A stretch of DNA of 64,000 bases, taken from assembly GCA_009741485.1 (NCBI GenBank), contig CM019217.1, forward strand, positions 45,170,873 through 45,234,872. The letters are read 5' to 3'. This DNA is from Malurus cyaneus samueli (Eukaryota > Chordata > Aves > Passeriformes > Maluridae). The position numbers and the translations under genes were made by a program. Of the stretch, positions 61,601 through 64,000 are shown one piece after another. The notes under the pieces were generated by a model, which did not search any database, was not told the DNA's origin, and was given only the letters and a program-made list of their open reading frames with translations. Position 1 is the first letter of the stretch, and every line of letters begins with the position of its first letter.

Positions 61601-64000
61601 AACTCCCAGTGCTTGGCCGGAGGGTTGAGTGATTTGCCCTGGCATGTGCAGGAAGGCTTTGGCAGAAATGAAAGGCAGAAACAAAGCCTTAGTAACTTGC
61701 AGGTCTGCACTTACTGACAAAACCCATCTCTCCTGGAATGCCACGAGCTCATGGTTCTCTTCTGTCCTCATGCAGCACCTTACGGTTCTGCTTTCATGCC
61801 ATTTCCCTTTCAGCTTTCCACGCTGGGGAACATACTCTCCTGTCTGCAAAGGGAAGTGCAGCATTGAAAGGGTTAAAATATTCATGTTAATAAATTCAGG
61901 CTGTCTTTTCCTCTAGGGCATATTTACATATTAATGGAGGGGAATTGTAATGAACCTGTCTAGGGAGGCTAAAGGGGAAATTATGCAAGGTTGGCTGAGA
62001 AGGTGGAGGAGGGGAAAATGTTCATTTTCAGTGCTTTCCAAGCCCTCAGCTGCAAAAGCATGTAACCAACCTGGGCTCCAGGGCAGTGCCTTGCCTGGCA
62101 TGGGACATCCTGGGAATGAGCAGAGTACCGGAGTGCAGGTAGCTATTTGGGCCCACCTGCATCCCTCCTGCACTGGCTTCTCATGGCCAAGCTTCACACT
62201 GTTCCAGATGTTATTTTAAGCCCAGGGTCATGACAGTGTATTTCAACAAGCATGTCCCAAATCATCACCCTGTCCTCCAAGGCATCCAGAGAAAATGTAG
62301 CTCTTGGTGGGCAGTCACTGGAGCAGCTCATCCACAGCTCGTTTTCGGCAGACAATCTCCCAGGGCTTTTCAACAACACTGTGTGTGCTTGGTGCAAGAG
62401 GCAGGGGAGCCAGGGAAGGGGATTTTTCCCAGGCTGGGCTGAAGTGCCTCCCTATCCCATCCCTGATCCTTCACAGCAAGCTGCTTGAACCCTGCCACAA
62501 TTTTTGTTGCCTCAAGCCCCAAAGCTTTCTGCATGCCAGCCCAAAAGCCTTTGACAGCACATGAAAAATGCCAGGAGCTTTGCCAGGTCTGCTTTCTCTG
62601 CTGAGGCCTCCATGTGTAATCCCCACTCCAGCAAAGGCCCTACAGATTTTATCTCAAGAAGAACAAATAATCTGTTGTTTTTGCCCTGCAATATCAGATA
62701 GAGCTATAAATCACTAGATAGGAGACTAATTACTGGGCCCCTGATCAGATTTAGATTGCAAGATGGAAAAAGCAGCCTTTATACCTGAAAGCAAAGGAGC
62801 ACTTCTTCAGAACATCAATGGGTGCTCCATGTACTTCAATAGCTACTAATGTTTTATACCCATGGAAATGTGATCAGGGCAAGAAGTGCTCAAATTAGCC
62901 CCCGGTGGGATTCCTGAGGGCTGGATGGTAAGGAAGGGCACAAGAATGGATGCATCACTCCTGCTCTGAAGGATTTAGGAGCCCAGTGTTCCCATAGGTG
63001 TGGCAGACTTGCCCCTCAGTGTCCCCCTCGACAGCACGAGGACCCAGAGCCCAGCCCTGATGTGGTCTCAGCTGGTGCAGAGCCAGCCTGGCTGTCCCCT
63101 GGGCAGAGCATCTTCCAGCAGGTGCTTCAGATGGAGGGGTGGGTGAGTGCAGGGTGAGTGCTGAATGTTTCTGCAGCCGTGGTGGACCAGAGGAACCCAC
63201 AATGGGAAGCTTCTTGATGTAAAAATCTACATGTGCTGTCCTTAACATTTTGTCATTTTTTTACACAAATGTGGTGCTGTGCTGGCTGTCAGACCCCATG
63301 AGCATCCTCTGCCCATCTCCTTCAGTCCCCTGCCTTCCACAAAAAACTCTGAAGCCTTTCCCATTCCAGGTGTCAGGACACACATGGTCTGTGGTCATGT
63401 TATTACAACCAAGGATTATAAAGCAGATATATGTGAGGTGAATAAAACAGGCACATGGGTCCCTTAATCCCAGAATTTTAACTGCCATGGGGATTAGTTT
63501 TATATCTTTGGCTGCAGGATTTGGGGATGCAGCAGAGCCAGAGAAGTGAATCTGTGAAAGCAAGTTGATCCCCTCCTCTTAGAGTTTGCTGTAAGACAAA
63601 CACGATGTAAGGGATCTGCTTTGAAAACCAGATTGAAGCTGGTAAGGGATATGGCATTTTAACCTTTAACATAGCCTGAGACATTTTGCCTTTAACACAT
63701 ATTGTATCCCTCATGGCTGTGAAGCCAGGGATCACTCCTGAAAGCTCTCCAGCCCTGGTGCAGTATTTAATCATGGGCATACAGATCCTAGCAGCTGCCT
63801 TCTTCGGGGACATCGCTGTTTGTGAGTTGAAAGAGAAATGCCTCGCTTGAATTTCCCAGTGTTTGGTTAAGCATCCGGCCTCAGTGATAGGATTGAAGCT
63901 GAGCTTTGAATGACGTTTTTTGCTAGGAAGAAAGGGCTGGGGAAGAGACATTTCTCCCTTGGGCTTAAGATCATAAATAAGGCAGTGTTATGTAAGTGTG
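58678..64000. other. Intergenic sequence upstream of DUSP4
   Basis: 5.3 kb with no recognisable exon, RNA gene or interspersed repeat. Composition is intermediate. Open frames up to 157 codons exist (63478-63951, - strand) but none resembles a known protein. One AT-rich patch with homeodomain- and GATA-like words lies at 62680-62780. Confidence 0.6.

Noticed and set aside
63478..63951. 157-codon ATG-initiated open frame on the - strand near the right edge.
   Set aside because: No recognisable family. One or two frames this long are expected by chance in six frames of 64 kb, and no splice or promoter context supports it.

Overview
The window looks like nuclear DNA from a songbird or other passerine. 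CR1 LINE fragments are the main interspersed repeats, which is typical of birds. A short tRNA-Ile-derived element with a CR1-like tail, the kind known from passerines (TguSINE1-type), sits inside one of them. Two vertebrate genes with exons and GT-AG introns account for all the coding sequence I could recognise. There is no bacterial, phage or CRISPR content, and I did not find a new multi-gene system.

Layout. Positions 1-1470 are a decayed CR1 retrotransposon. From the left edge to about 52.0 kb, on the + strand, runs the 3' two-thirds of tankyrase 1 (TNKS): 22 coding exons between 7096 and 46539. Their 2877 nt encode 958 residues plus stop and align end to end with residues 370-1327 of the human protein as I remember it. 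Order: ankyrin clusters 2 to 5, a Ser/Ala-rich linker, the SAM domain and the complete PARP catalytic domain. The upstream exons (N-terminal region and first ankyrin cluster) lie outside the window. A long 3' UTR, containing a CR1 fragment, probably ends at the paired poly(A) signals near 51994-52003.

From about 51.95 to 57.64 kb, on the - strand and convergent with TNKS, is DUSP4 (MAP kinase phosphatase 2) in four exons. Exons 2-4 are intact and carry the HCxxxxxR active site. Exon 1, in a very GC-rich CpG island, has at least five small frame breaks that look more like assembly errors than gene death. A GC-rich minisatellite flanks the exon 1 donor. The promoter has tandem GC boxes, and about 350 bp upstream of the start codon begins a 0.7 kb (CA)n array with a recurring GTGGATCAC motif. 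From 58.7 kb to the end I see only DUSP4-upstream intergenic sequence.

The two genes act in different pathways: tankyrase in ADP-ribosylation, Wnt/Axin and telomeres, and DUSP4 in ERK/JNK dephosphorylation. Here they are linked by a compact, overlapping 3' end. Base composition changes sharply near 52.2 kb, from AT-rich TNKS introns to the GC-richer DUSP4 side.
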